Positions 1 through 10,223 are shown, counted from the stretch's first letter. The stretch: DNA of 64,000 nt from Tuctoria greenei (GCA_036927565.1 JAYESD010000001.1:267727560-267791559), one strand, 5' to 3'. The notes: a model not told the origin generated them from the letters alone. Numbers and translations are program-made.

Positions 1-1
1 G

Positions 2-88
2 CAGAACAATGGGAAGCTACAGGTCGTCATCAACCTCTCGCTACTGCTTGGGACAGCGCTCATGTCCGTGCTCGCTATATGGGCGTGA
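2..88 (+). CDS. ZIP metal transporter, 3' end of last exon (partial)
   Basis: The first 88 bases read in frame 2 as the C-terminal end of a ZIP (ZRT/IRT-like) transporter, ending NLSLLLGTALMSVLAIWA and a TGA stop. This is the last transmembrane helix (TM VIII) with the short terminal tail typical of plant ZIPs. It matches residue for residue in style the end of the complete ZIP gene downstream ([18 protein letters not shown]), so the two are tandem paralogues in the same orientation, about 1 kb apart. The rest of the gene lies upstream of the window. Function by family: plasma-membrane import of zinc or other divalent metals. Confidence 0.9.
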   Translation, partial: QNNGKLQVVINLSLLLGTALMSVLAIWA

Positions 89-577
89 TCCAACACTTTG
101 TGACTACTCTTTTCTTTCTCTGTTTTTTCTTTTAAAAAACATCAGATTTTGTTTTTGACCTTGTTCTTGTGGCTGGCTGTTACATGAGAATTTAACATTT
201 GTGTTTGTAATTGTATATAATAAAGGGGTGTTTTCCGGAAAAATTGTAATAATAAAGGGGTTGGATTTGCGATCTTGTTAAACATTCGACCATTTTGTCG
301 AGGGTTACAAACAGTACTAGAAGGAAACGTCGGAAAGGCGAAAAGTTGCATCAAATAAAAGTTCAAGACATTTTCGTATTGAAAGCCGGTGTGCTTTCTG
401 CCAGTCTTTTGTCTCGAACACCTAAAGTGTTCGGACGTTGGAAGGTGTTCGAACAATTAAAACTCTACTACTAAAGGCTCAACTTTGACTAGCAAAACAA
501 TATAAGTATGTGCTCATGCATATGCCACACGTTACGTCTGGAGCGTCTGCATGCAACCTGGAGTCTGGTGCATGACA
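89..577. other. 3' flank of the upstream ZIP gene and intergenic spacer
   Basis: No coding sequence is supported here. AATAAA-type polyadenylation signals for the upstream ZIP gene occur at about 219-224 and 354-359 on the plus strand. The rest is AT-rich spacer that leads into the promoter of the next ZIP gene. Confidence 0.6.
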
Positions 578-603
578 AGATCGACATCGTATGATCACAC
601 GGA

Positions 604-613
604 ATGTCGACAT
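604..613 (+). promoter_or_regulatory. Zinc-deficiency response element (ZDRE), perfect match
   Basis: The palindrome ATGTCGACAT fits the RTGTCGACAY consensus at all ten positions. This is the binding site of the F-group bZIP factors (bZIP19/bZIP23 in Arabidopsis) that switch on ZIP genes under zinc deficiency. It lies 478 bp upstream of the chosen start codon (1091). A second, 9-of-10 match (GTGTCAACAT) follows at 615-624, and a weak 8-of-10 match lies at 578-587. The presence of the motif is seen directly; its activity is inferred. Confidence 0.75.
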
Positions 614-614
614 T

Positions 615-624
615 GTGTCAACAT
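615..624 (+). promoter_or_regulatory. ZDRE-like site, one mismatch
   Basis: GTGTCAACAT differs from RTGTCGACAY only by A for G at position 6. Its start is 11 bp after the start of the perfect ZDRE, about one helical turn, so two bZIP dimers could sit on the same face of the DNA. Paired ZDREs are common in promoters of zinc-responsive ZIP genes. Confidence 0.5.
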
Positions 625-729
625 GTCAAAGTCCTCGATCATCTGCTCCACGATCCCCAAGACTCCATATCACGGATTTGTTAAGTACTAGTATAACATT
701 GTTGAAGCTTCCTGCGCTCCCTTGTATTG

Positions 730-834
730 TACTCCCTCCCGATTTTAATATTTGACGTTCGGACCGAAGGAAACAACTAGGAAAGACTAAAAAGAACCTG
801 TCGGAACGTCAAATAAAACGGGCGAGAGAGAGTA
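730..834. mobile_element. Stowaway-type MITE in the ZIP promoter
   Basis: A 101-bp element (732-832) starts CTCCCTCCCG and ends in the near inverted complement GGGCGAGAGAGAG. Its long arms share ATTTGACGTTC(G/C)GAC in inverted orientation. TA dinucleotides flank it at 730-731 and 833-834, the Tc1/Mariner (Stowaway) target duplication. It carries no coding capacity and lies between the ZDRE pair and the ZIP start codon. Confidence 0.85.
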
Positions 835-1090
835 TTGTAGTTTATTCATAGTTATTAGATTCAAGACATTAAATTTCTTAGCAGGGCTGTTTCACTCATT
901 CGGCTTCAAGTGCAAGCTAGAAAACGTCCAAACTGTGAATGTCAGCGCGGCGAGCGAGCCCATCGGGAGACCGGTCGATGGCATCGAACGTGTGCGATAC
1001 TGCGAATCACGGGTACAATGTACAAAACGTCAGAAGACCACTACGCGCACGGCGACGCGAAACTGTGCCGAGAGCACCTGCTGTGAAACG

Positions 1091-2704
1091 ATGGCCAAGC
1101 TCGCGGCCGCGCTCTGTCTCCTCCTCGCGTTCTCCCTGCTGCTCGATCTCGTCGCCGCGGAGTGCGATGAGTGTTCGGTCGACGCCGCGGGACGGGACAA
1201 GGCGCGGGCGTTGCAGCTGAAGATCGTGGCCATCTTCTGCATCCTCGCGGGGGGCGCGGTCGGCGCAGCGGTGCCCTCCCTGGGCCGCAGGTTCCCCGCG
1301 CTGCGACCGGACACCGACCTCTTCCGCGCTGTCAAGGCCTTCGCAGGCGGCGTCATCCTCGCCACGGGGCTGGTGCACATCCTGCCCGCGGCGTTCGACG
1401 CGCTGGGCTCGCCGTGCCTCGTGGGCGGACCCTGGCGCAAGTTCCCGTTCGCGGGGACGGTCGCCATGCTCGCCGCGATCGCCACGCTCGTGGTGGACAC
1501 CGTCGCCACGGGGTACTTCCGCCGGACGGTCGCCAGGAAGGCCGCGGCCGTCGTCGACGAGCCACCGGAGGACGAGGGACGCAGCGCCGGTGACGACGAC
1601 CTGGAGGCACCCAACGACGCGCACCACGGGCACGCGCACGGGACGTCCGTGCTGGCACCCGCACCGACCGCCGGCGACGAGCTCGTGCGCCACCGCGTCG
1701 TCTCTCAGGTACGTAGGCAGAAAGGCCACGACCGCAGCCCCACACGACGTCGCGCGCTGCAAGAAAGACGGGCTAAATTTGGGTGAAGATTTTCCGACCG
1801 AGTTCGTGCCGTGAATTTCTTCAGGTGCTGGAGCTGGGCGTGGTGGTGCACTCGCTGATCATCGGCGTGTCGCTGGGCGCCTCGGATTTCCCGAGCACGG
1901 TACGGCCGCTCGTCCCGGCGCTAACGTTTCACCAACTCTTCGAAGGCATCGGCCTCGGCGGGTGCTTTGTCCAGGTGAGCACACTTTCTTCCGATTTGGA
2001 ATGTTAGTTGCAGTCAATTATCGCTTCCGTCCATCGTCCAATTGAGTTTTCAATTATGGTCGTTGGGGTTCACCAATCAGCAGAATCTCGATACCTAAAG
2101 TTCAACAACAGCGTCACCACATTCTTTATCAGTACTTGATGATTGAGATGGGTCTTGAAAAGTAAACATCAAATTTTCTTGTCAACATCTATTCATTTTG
2201 TTTACGTTCTTTTTGGAAGAACTTGTGTAGAAAAAGTTGGGGAGAATAGTAAGTGGGCCGGTTGTGCTTGAATTGCCTAAAAAATCTTATTACGTTGGGC
2301 CTGCCCTGAGCTGACTAATAAACCAGCCCATGCCAACAACTACTACTGTAATTGACATGCGCCATCAATGACCAAACCTTCTTCTCTTTACTCCACAGGC
2401 CAGGTTTCGCCTGAAGTCCGTGGCCGCAATGGCGCTCTTCTTCTCGCTGACAACCCCGGTGGGCGTCGGCATCGGCATCGCGATATCCTCGGTGTACGAC
2501 GAGACGAGCCCCACGGCGCTGGTGGTGCAGGGGCTCCTGGAGGCGGCGGCGGCGGGGATCCTGGTGTACATGGCGCTCGTCGACGTCCTCGCCGAGGAGT
2601 TCATGAGCGCCAGGGTGCAGAGCCGGGCGCGCCTGCAGCTCGCGCTGAACGCCTCGCTGCTGCTCGGGGCTGGCGCGATGGCCATGCTCGCCGTTTGGGC
2701 TTGA
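1091..2704 (+). CDS. ZIP family zinc/iron transporter, complete gene, three exons
   Basis: Exons 1091-1708, 1825-1974 and 2399-2704 join in phase 0 across two GT-AG introns (116 and 424 bp) and give 357 residues, the usual plant ZIP length. The product has a signal-like leader ([12 protein letters not shown]), a Cys-containing N-terminus, TM I-III, a variable cytoplasmic loop with a metal-binding His cluster (HHGHAHG), then TM IV with the [11 protein letters not shown] metal-site motif and TM V with [11 protein letters not shown]. The C-terminal helices are in exon 3. Role by family: import of Zn(II), possibly Fe(II) or Mn(II), into the cytosol. The tandem pair and sequence style suggest the OsZIP5/OsZIP9 group, but that is inference. 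The start at 1091 has good context and gives a proper signal peptide; an in-frame ATG at 935 would add 52 residues unlike any ZIP leader and is probably 5' UTR. Confidence 0.93.
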
Positions 2705-4582
2705 CCGTCGGTGCCGGGTGTGTGCTCATGCTCGCCCCGTTTTTATATGTGAAGTTGCAGGCTGTTTTATTGACATGGACTGCATCGAGCGCCCCGTTGC
2801 GATTTGGGCCCAGTTGGGTGGGGATGGCGGGCCGAGCGCCCGAGCCGAAGTTACAGGCGAGACGCGCGGAGCCCTGCATGCGAAACGACATGCCGGGTCC
2901 TGAAGCCGCCCGTGATTATTACTACCACATCGGCTAATTAACTAGCTTAGCTACAGCTTATAAGCCGTGCCGCTGCACTTGGCGCCCTCTCTTTGGAGAC
3001 ATCCGATAAAATTGGAACGATACAGAGAAGATTATAATGGCCCCTACGCAAGGATGACACGCACAAATCGAGAAATGGTTGTGCTTCGGTCCTTGGTTTC
3101 TTGCAAACACGTCGCTGGCAGCTTTTTTCTGGACCCCTCGCCGACGGTTCCCCTTCGTAGTGTAGTGTACTTCCTCTTGATACCCTCTGACACAACACGA
3201 ACGCTAGGACGGACATCGTTTTTTCTCCTTGTTACAGCATCTCTGAAAATCTTGAGAGGTTATGTTACGACATCTTTTGAATCTTCATCAACAGAAAAAT
3301 TTCCTCTCGAGAAAGTATGATCATGATTTGTTATACTGATATAATTATATAAATCCTAAAAATTCAGAAACTGAGGTAGCAACGAGACATGATGGTAGGA
3401 CGCCTGACTAGTAACCACCGCAGTCTCGCGCCGTGGCGAGTGGCGACGGAGGTGGTTAACTGTCGCAACCACGGAGGAGTAGGACGGTGTTCCGGCTTCC
3501 GAGCACCCCAGAACACGACCAGAGCTGGCTGGAGCCTTGAAAACTCGACCGAGACAAGCGTCCGTGGAGACCGAACGCCGCGGGACTCACGCGGCGCGGC
3601 GGAACAGGAGCGAGAACCAGTGAGCGGCGCACGCACGCTTTTCTCCATGTCGTAGCCGGATGCGCGCTGCGTGCTCCGGGTCTTGGGGCCCTTGGATTTT
3701 GGAAGGCGGACGTTCTCTGCACGCATTGCAACGGCCGCCGAGGCATCAGGCATGGGTGCTGGTACGAGCTCACGTCGTCGACTCGCTCGGCCGTCGGATT
3801 TAGTTGATGTCACACAGTTTTCTACGGTCCGGACTCCACGCCTTCGCTACCCAAACACAACCGACATGGCCAGCGCCTCGCCTCCGTGCCAATACGGGGC
3901 GCCGACGACGTATCATGTATCCTGGGAAAGAAGGAGCTTCACGTGTCGAGAACGTGCGGAAGGCTGGGGATCGGCTCGACTCAAATGCCCTCTTCGGGAG
4001 CTCCCAGGTTCAGGGAAAAAAAAAGCAGCTAGAGGACACCGGCAAGGGCCAATAAACACAGCGGGCCACTTGCGCCGACGCCGGCAAAGTCCTGGCGGGT
4101 CGCTCCGCTCGCTGGCGCCGGGCCGGATGGAACTGGAGGAACCGGGAGCCGCGGCACGGACCACGGAGCTCGACAGCCAACGCATACCTCGGCACGGCAG
4201 TCGACGCCCCGATCGGCCGTTGGTTTTCATATGGTTGTTCGAGCTCTTTGAGCGGCCAGCCGCTCCTCCGCTGGCGGCGCACGCCAGGGTTGTCAGTCAG
4301 GTCGGGGGAGCAGAGCAGGGTTCGCGATCGCGACGAAACAAAACTCTTGACGCATGTGCAAGTAAGCGCCGGGTCCGTACACTACGCCGTACGAGCCTGA
4401 TGCATCAACCTTTTCTTTCACGTAAGTTGTGTCGTCCTCGGCGTGGGGACGAGATGAGAGGGGTGGCGTCCTCTCCTCCGTCTGCAAAGCAAAGCATGGC
4501 ATCCAAGCCATCATCAACCTGCGGGATGGCAAGCGACTCAACCTTGTAGAAAATCAAAAAGACGCGAAAAGAAGCTACATTA
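2705..4582. other. 3' UTR of the ZIP gene and GC-rich spacer without a recognised gene
   Basis: 2705 to about 2960 is probably the 3' UTR. The stretch 3380-4480 is GC-rich and leaves long open frames on both strands, including one of 292 codons at 3671-4549. Its translation is Arg/Ser-rich, shows no domain and overlaps equally long frames on the other strand, so I do not call a gene. Confidence 0.5.
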
Positions 4583-4754
4583 GTTGCGACGGTCCTAAGG
4601 TTGGCCGTCGCAAATAAGATGTTATTTGCGACGGCTTTATGGTGGGCCGTCGCAAACAAGACCTTATTTGCGATGGCCAAGTTATTTGCGACGGCCAAAG
4701 GCGGGCCGTCGCAAATAAAACCAGCCGTCGCAAATGATCGTTTTTCCTGTAGTG
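4583..4754 (-). mobile_element. CACTA (En/Spm) terminal region with subterminal repeats
   Basis: On the minus strand the sequence starting at 4754 reads CACTACAGGAAAAACGATC, a classic plant CACTA terminal inverted repeat. The next 170 bp contain about eight copies of TTTGCGACGGCC-like 12-mers in both orientations, for example near 4602, 4624, 4647, 4668, 4685, 4703 and 4725. These are typical subterminal transposase-binding repeats. I could not find a clear matching terminus on the left, so this is a truncated or degenerate non-autonomous copy. Confidence 0.75.
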
Positions 4755-5115
4755 GAAGAAGCAAATCGAGTCGGGCCGCGCGATCTGCTCTCCTTGTTGA
4801 CCAAACGCAACGGGGGCACGAGAAATATGATAGCATCCGCAAACAAAGTTGGCCACTTGGCCAAGTGTTTCTTAGATTTATTGAGATTGTCGCGAGCTAT
4901 CGTGCCTGTTTTATTTCTTTAGACTATACGTCAACACATCTTTTAAAGCATCTTCTAAAGACCTATCTTGCTCTACACTTTTATAGTATTTTTCTCTAAA
5001 TTCTCTAAATTTACACATATCTAGTAAGCTTTACAGTATGCCTCTGCAGATGGTCTTACGCCAATTATTGCCAAGCGTTACCGTGCAAGCTGCAGGATGA
5101 TTAGGTCATAGTACA
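4755..5115. other. Spacer with no recognised feature
   Basis: AT-rich sequence between the CACTA end and the first of two MITEs. No ORF with a recognisable domain, RNA gene or repeat was seen. Confidence 0.5.
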
Positions 5116-5189
5116 TACTCCTTCCGTTTCAAAAAGCTTGTCGTTTTGTAGTTCAAAAACGAACTACAATTTTTGGGACGGAGATAGTA
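5116..5189. mobile_element. Short Stowaway-like MITE (first of two abutting)
   Basis: A TA-flanked 70-bp element (5118-5187) starts CTCCTTCCGTTTC and ends GGGACGGAGATAG. An internal inverted repeat, GTAGTTC...GAACTAC, lets it fold as one hairpin. The terminal CTCC(T/C)TCCG is the Stowaway signature. Confidence 0.7.
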
Positions 5190-5269
5190 CTCTGCCTATT
5201 CCAAAATACACTTATCACTCTTTAGATAAAAAACTATAAAGTGACAAATATTTTGGAATGGAAAGAATA
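5188..5269. mobile_element. Stowaway-like MITE (second of two abutting)
   Basis: A second element (5190-5267) starts CTCTGCCTATTCCAAAATA and ends in an inverted match (TATTTTGGAATGG near 5248-5261). TA flanks it on both sides, and the left TA (5188-5189) is the same dinucleotide that ends the previous MITE. Confidence 0.65.
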
Positions 5270-5310
5270 CATAGGACTCCATCAGTACCAGCATGGTATT
5301 AATTATACAA

Positions 5311-6022
5311 TTTTTTTCGAAAACCCCATAGAGTGTTATATATTAAGTAGATAGAATGATACTTTACAATTTACAGGAAGAACATCACACGAAAGCTACT
5401 TTACAATTTACATGAAGAACATCACACAAAACATCAACGGAGCCAACTTGCTTTACCGGACCAACTTGCTCTGCCTACCAACCAGTCGGGATCACTGCAG
5501 CAATGTCTTTTGCCCCGACAAGGACCCACAATTTTGCTTCGTCTTTCACCTCTGAAACAAGCTGGTGCCTCATTTTTTCCTTGCCTGTAAAAAATGCAGG
5601 CATTTCTCTCTTTCCAAATGAGCCAACACATAAGAATGGACAGTGATCGAGCTCCTTTAGGAGCTGACGTTTGAACGTTAACGGACAGCCTAAAGAACCA
5701 GGGCTTAATGTTCGCATCCTGCAATCATAACGGTACAGATAGCAGACCAATCAAATATCCGCCGCCAAATGGATTGGGTCACCAAACAATCGATGAAAAG
5801 GTGTGTGATCGTCTCCAAGTTCCTGCCGCACAATGGAAAAAATATTGATTTGTCCACCCTCGCGCCTGCAGCCTTGCCGCTGTCCATTGACGGTCTTGTA
5901 GCAGCAGCCAGAGAAATATTTTACAACGGGTAGGAGCCCAAACATGTGAGATCTTCAATGGGAAAAAGGTCAGAGAGCTTCCAATAAATTGTAGCTTGTA
6001 AGCTGATCACGCCGAATATTCT
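5311..6022 (-). pseudogene. LINE (L1-type non-LTR retrotransposon), 3' part of ORF2 and 3' UTR
   Basis: The minus strand encodes the C-terminal zf-RVT region of plant LINEs: a WAPTRCKIFLWLLL-type segment near 5940, a RGWTN segment near 5845, then PLCGRNLETITHLFIDC (CxxC...HxxxxC, about 5835-5785) and CWLIWKERNACIF (about 5640-5600). Several frameshifts break it. The plus-strand T-run at 5311-5317 is probably the poly(A) end. A 30-bp stretch of the 3' UTR is duplicated (about 5362-5428). The 5' continuation lies 47 kb away at 53388-53972; the two parts meet at the ATTCT target duplication of Gypsy-A, inside the coding region just upstream of zf-RVT. Confidence 0.85.
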
Positions 6023-6063
6023 TGAAGCGTCTCGACCCATAAAATCGGAACTAAACATATAAT
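6023..6063 (-). mobile_element. Gypsy-A left (3') LTR, fragment 1
   Basis: The 41 bases TGAAGCGT...ATAAT match the start of the right LTR at 50674-50714. Upstream, 6018-6022 is ATTCT, the same 5 bp that follows the right LTR at 53388-53392. The LTR is interrupted here by the Copia element; it resumes at 36586 (inverted) and 42510. Confidence 0.85.
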
Positions 6064-7880
6064 TGTGAGACCTATGTGTGCTGAATACATTGGCTTTGAC
6101 AATAAAAGTTTTGAATGCTGTCATAACATCTTTTTAGCAATGTCCGACTCTAGCTCCGAGCTTCTGCAAGGTCAGACAATAGGTCCAACTTTCTTTGTCT
6201 AGGTCCAACATATTTTTGGGTAGCTCTGGTGAGCTTTGTCTTTAGCTCCGACATGTCTTTGATAGCCCCAACATATCGTTGTTAAGCTTCGATATGTTTT
6301 GATAGGTCCGACTTATGTTGGTTAGCTCCGACATGTTTTTCTAGCTCCGATTTTTGGGTTGACTAGTTCCGACTAGCTTTGCCAAGCTCTGGCGCTAGGT
6401 TGTACTAGCTTTGGAAAGATCCAGTGCTATGTTGTAGTAGCTTTGGTAAGCTCCAGCTCAAGCTTTAGTTAGCTTTGGCAAGGTTCGGAGCTTGATCGCA
6501 ATGTTCCTGCTTTTATCTTGCAACATTTCAAACTTGCTTTACACTTATGGAAAGTTTGCTTAGTATTCTTTTACTAAGTTTTTGGTGTGTTTTGGTGGTT
6601 ATGGTTGATATAATTTTGCTATGGTTTACAACATGCTTATGTGAAGTGCTCACGTAAGATGTTGTAGTTTCGGAACTAACGAGAGTCAAGTCAAGGACTT
6701 GTGCTCGGAGGTATTGGTTGTTTATTCATGTGCAGGTATTGCTTGAGTTCAAGACATGGCTGGTGATGGGATCCATTGAACTAGTCTTAGGGAGAAGATG
6801 AGGTTCAACAACCAAGTTTGGGAGGAACTGTGGTTGAGTTGATCGGGAGGTGTTGCAACATGTTTGAATCAAGAACAATGCATATAAAGGTATCATGAAC
6901 GTCATTGGAAGATGTTTGCACGTGTGCAAGGAGTGCATGGACATGACTACATGGTTCCAAGGCGTGATGAAGAGCTGTGGACGTAAAGAATTGGTCGGAA
7001 AGGTCCAACCGACTAGGTTATGGACTCAGGCTGCGGTGGAGTCGTGTTTGACTCAAATATGGAAAGTTTTGAGTTGGTTATGATAGTATTTCGTGTGGGT
7101 CACGAATTTGAGTTGTTTAGGAATGTGGGATACATTCCTAAGGTGTTTGGAAGTCTTAATATTGCTTCTATCTGCGTATAGAAGAGTCCTAAGCAGTTAT
7201 GGAAAGTTTCGATTCGTGATTTGAGTAGGATTAGAGTCCTAGTTGAGATTGGGTTGGCCTAAGGGCTGGTTATATAAGCAAGAGAGGCCAGAGCTCGTGG
7301 TTCACGACTTTGGGGATGTTCCTCCTATGGTTTGATCAATAAAATTCATAGTTTGAAGGAACTTTTGTGCCTTGTTCATCCGACTTGTCCCAGACAAATT
7401 TTACTCGCCGAGTTTCTGCACAACACTACCTTTCGTCAGTAGTTTTATCATAACTCGAGTTTTACAGATCCAATTGATGTGATTATTTTTGGGTTGTCTT
7501 CACAACTTAATTATCTATCATCTGCCAAAATTTCACGGTCATTGGATTTGTGGGTTCTGATCTACATGGGTTTCTTTGCAGCGTTCCAGTACTGTTTTTC
7601 TTGAATAGGACATATTGGCCTTTGTTCGATCTTTCAATCGTAACTTGAGTTTCTCTCAACGAATTTGAGTGATTCTCGTTGTGTCGTGACTTGATTCTCT
7701 CTGATATTAATCACTTTTTTCACAGTGAAACACATTTAGATTAGTCTCACACACGATTTCTTTAACAGATCGTTTTTCTGCCGAAGGGGTTGGGATTTAA
7801 TTGTTTCTGCTACGTAAGATTTTTTTTAATCTACCATTCACCCCCCTCTAGTAGCTTTCCATGTGCTCTTCGATCCTACA
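6064..7880 (+). mobile_element. Copia (Sirevirus-type) 5' LTR
   Basis: A 1,817-bp LTR starts TGTGAGACC and ends CGATCCTACA. It matches 36587-38404 in inverted orientation along its full length. ATAAT at 6059-6063 is the target duplication; the other copy is GTAAT (36582-36586 read on the minus strand). The uninterrupted target is visible in the right LTR of Gypsy-A at 50710-50714. Pyrimidine- and purine-type repeats such as TAGCTCCGACATG recur at 6140-6480. Confidence 0.9.
7271..7278 (+). promoter_or_regulatory. Copia LTR TATA box
   Basis: TATATAAG lies in the 5' LTR about 600 bp before its end, in the expected U3 position for the element promoter. The same block occurs inverted in the 3' LTR near 37190. 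Confidence 0.55.
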
Positions 7881-7882
7881 AT

Positions 7883-7895
7883 TAGTATCAGAGCC
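7883..7895 (+). other. Copia primer-binding site
   Basis: TAGTATCAGAGCC directly follows the 5' LTR. It matches the initiator-tRNA-Met complementary PBS (TGGTATCAGAGCC) with one change. Confidence 0.75.
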
Positions 7896-7942
7896 ACGGT
7901 GCTCTAATCTTTGTGATTTGCATGTACTTTTGACTAATCATC

Positions 7943-9311
7943 ATGGAGAAATACTCCGCCAAACCTTGTGTGTTTAGTGGTATTGATTTTCAGGTTTGGA
8001 AGGCACGTATGGAAGCCTTCATCCAGGCTCACGCAATATGGGAGAAGGTATACAAGCCTTACGAAGTGCCGTCAAACGATCAAGTTACAACTACAAATCT
8101 GAGAGATGTCGACAACAACAACAAGGCTCGAAACTTGATCATACAAGGATTAACTCAAAGCGACTTCGACCGTGTTGCACACCTCCGATCTGCATACGAT
8201 GTGTGAAAAGCACTTTGTGACTACTACGAAGGATCCAACACGATCAAGCAGGTAAGGCATGACATGTTCAAAAAGGAATACATGCACTTCGAGATGCTAC
8301 CCGGTGAGTCTATTGATGACCTTTTTGCTCACTTTAATAAAATTCTCAGCAATTTGCGTAGTGTCAATGTTAATTTTTCAGATGTTGAAAATGCTAGGCA
8401 ATTGTTAAGTGCATTAGATATGTCAATTTGGGAGATGAAAGTCACATCTATCCGTGAATCTACTATCATGAGTACACTTACTTTAGATTTGCTATATTCC
8501 AAGTTAAAAACTCATGAAATTGACATAATATCATGTAATAACCCCCAACAAGTCTATTGCTTTTGTTTCTCAACGTGATATGCCTAGCTCCGGTCAATCT
8601 TCATCTTGTGGTACACTTGCTTTGTTGTCCTCTCTAACTCTTGAACAGATTGAGGAGTTTTCAGAGGAGGAGTTAGTACTTCTCTCTACTAGGTTCTCGA
8701 AAGCATTTCAAAATGTGAGAACTAGAAGGAGAGAAAGCTCCGGACCTCAACGATGTTTCGAATGTGGTAAGACAAGACATTTTCGTTCAGATTGCCCTAA
8801 CCTTTCATGTCCTACTTCCCGGGATGAAAAGCAAACAAGGACGAAACACTCCTCTGCAAAAGATACGAAGAAAAAGAAGGGTTTTACAGGACGTCAATTG
8901 GTGAGCAATTTTATCTCCGCACTTCAAGAACTTGGCTCAAGCGATGTGGACATTGGAAGTGGCGAAGATGAAGATGATCTGGCAAACTTGTGCTTCATGG
9001 CGGACAAGTCAAGATCAAGTATGGAGGAGACTGAACACAACAGCGACAATGAAGAGGTATGTCCTACTTGCGAAGAAATGTGTGATGCTATTTCTCGTGC
9101 CACTATTATAGTTAAGAAAAATGACAAAAAGCTTAGGGACAATGCTGTTAAAATTGAGTCACTAGAATCTGAAATTAATCGTTTGAAATCTTTGATTCCT
9201 AGTGATGATTCTTGTTCCTCATGTGAATTAATATATGAACAATTGTCCTTATTAAGAAGTGCGCACACCTCCACACTTGATAAAATTGGGTTAGAAATTG
9301 AAAAGAACTAA
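7943..9311 (+). pseudogene. Copia gag (broken)
   Basis: The start MEKYSAKPCVFSGIDFQVWK and the following residues are a Copia-type gag (UBN2-like) that forms the particle and packages element RNA. An in-frame TGA at 8204-8206 interrupts it, and a frameshift near 8540-8580 moves it to the frame of 8580-9311. That part carries the zinc knuckle CFECGKTRHFRSDCP, a Lys-rich stretch, an acidic stretch and a Cys-pair/coiled-coil tail (CPTCEEMC, CSSCELIYEQL). The long gag with a coiled-coil tail suits Sireviruses. The breaks make it non-functional as it stands. Confidence 0.85.
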
Positions 9312-10223
9312 GAGCTTGATGTACTTAATGATAAAACTTGAAAGATGCTAGCTGTTCTACAATTGATTTGCATTATTCTACTTGTGATGATCTTGATAAG
9401 AAACTACAAGATGCTATGCATGAAATTTCTATATTGAACAATGCTTTACGCTCTCATGAAGTTAAATTTTGTTCAAATTGCAAATTAAAAGGAAAAACTT
9501 CATGTGAAAATTGACTTGATCTGTCCAATAAACTTGATAACATGCATAGGACGTTAGATCAGTTTTGTAATGGCAATAAGAACCTACACTTGCTGTTGAA
9601 TTCTTCCAAGTCTTCCAATGATAAAACTGGTTTAGGTTTTGATTCTCATGCTCATGTAAGGCACATCCACCTAATGTAAAGTCATTAGAAAGTGGTTTGA
9701 TTCAAGTAGTTACTAAACAAAAAGAAGTGGTTTTTAAATCTGCAGGAGTGTTGTCTCATTCGGTTTCAAATAAAAATGGTTCTTGCTCATCTAGACATGA
9801 ACACAAAGTTAAATTTCATTATACCTATTGTGGTAGAGATGGTCATGTCATATATTTTTGTTATAGACTAGCTAAACAACAAAAAAAGGAAAGAATGATT
9901 GCTAGATCTCATAACTTTCATGCAAATTTTGCTACACTTGCTAAACGAATGATAGGAACATGCAATCTGTTGTAATGAGTCGAAAACATGAAAAGGTTGC
10001 TCCCAAACCTACTGTTTTTTGTGCTACACATGTAACATCTCGTAGGACAGTAGTTGGGTACAAAAATCTTCAAGCTTTGGCTCATAAACCTGCTGTTTTT
10101 TCTCAGCTTTCGCGTGTTATTCCTACTGGACATCGTGTGACTCAGTACTGGATTCCTAAATGCCTTTTGACTAACCCCAGTATTGAGTCGTCGACGTATT
10201 GTTCTTCTATGTAGGTTACACGC
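9312..10223 (+). pseudogene. Copia gag 3' region, degenerate
   Basis: Stops in all frames. Short open pieces continue the coiled-coil region (9330-9660). At 9820-9865 there is a second zinc-finger-like block, YTYCGRDGHVIYFC, in which the first Cys of the CCHC pattern is Tyr. The region links gag to the protease domain. Confidence 0.65.

Noticed and set aside
1007..1762. Long minus-strand ORFs opposite ZIP exon 1
   Set aside because: Shadows of GC-rich codon usage in the real plus-strand exon.
3671..4549. 292-codon plus-strand ORF as a possible gene
   Set aside because: No domain, Arg/Ser-rich random-looking translation, equally long frames on the opposite strand, no splice or conservation evidence.
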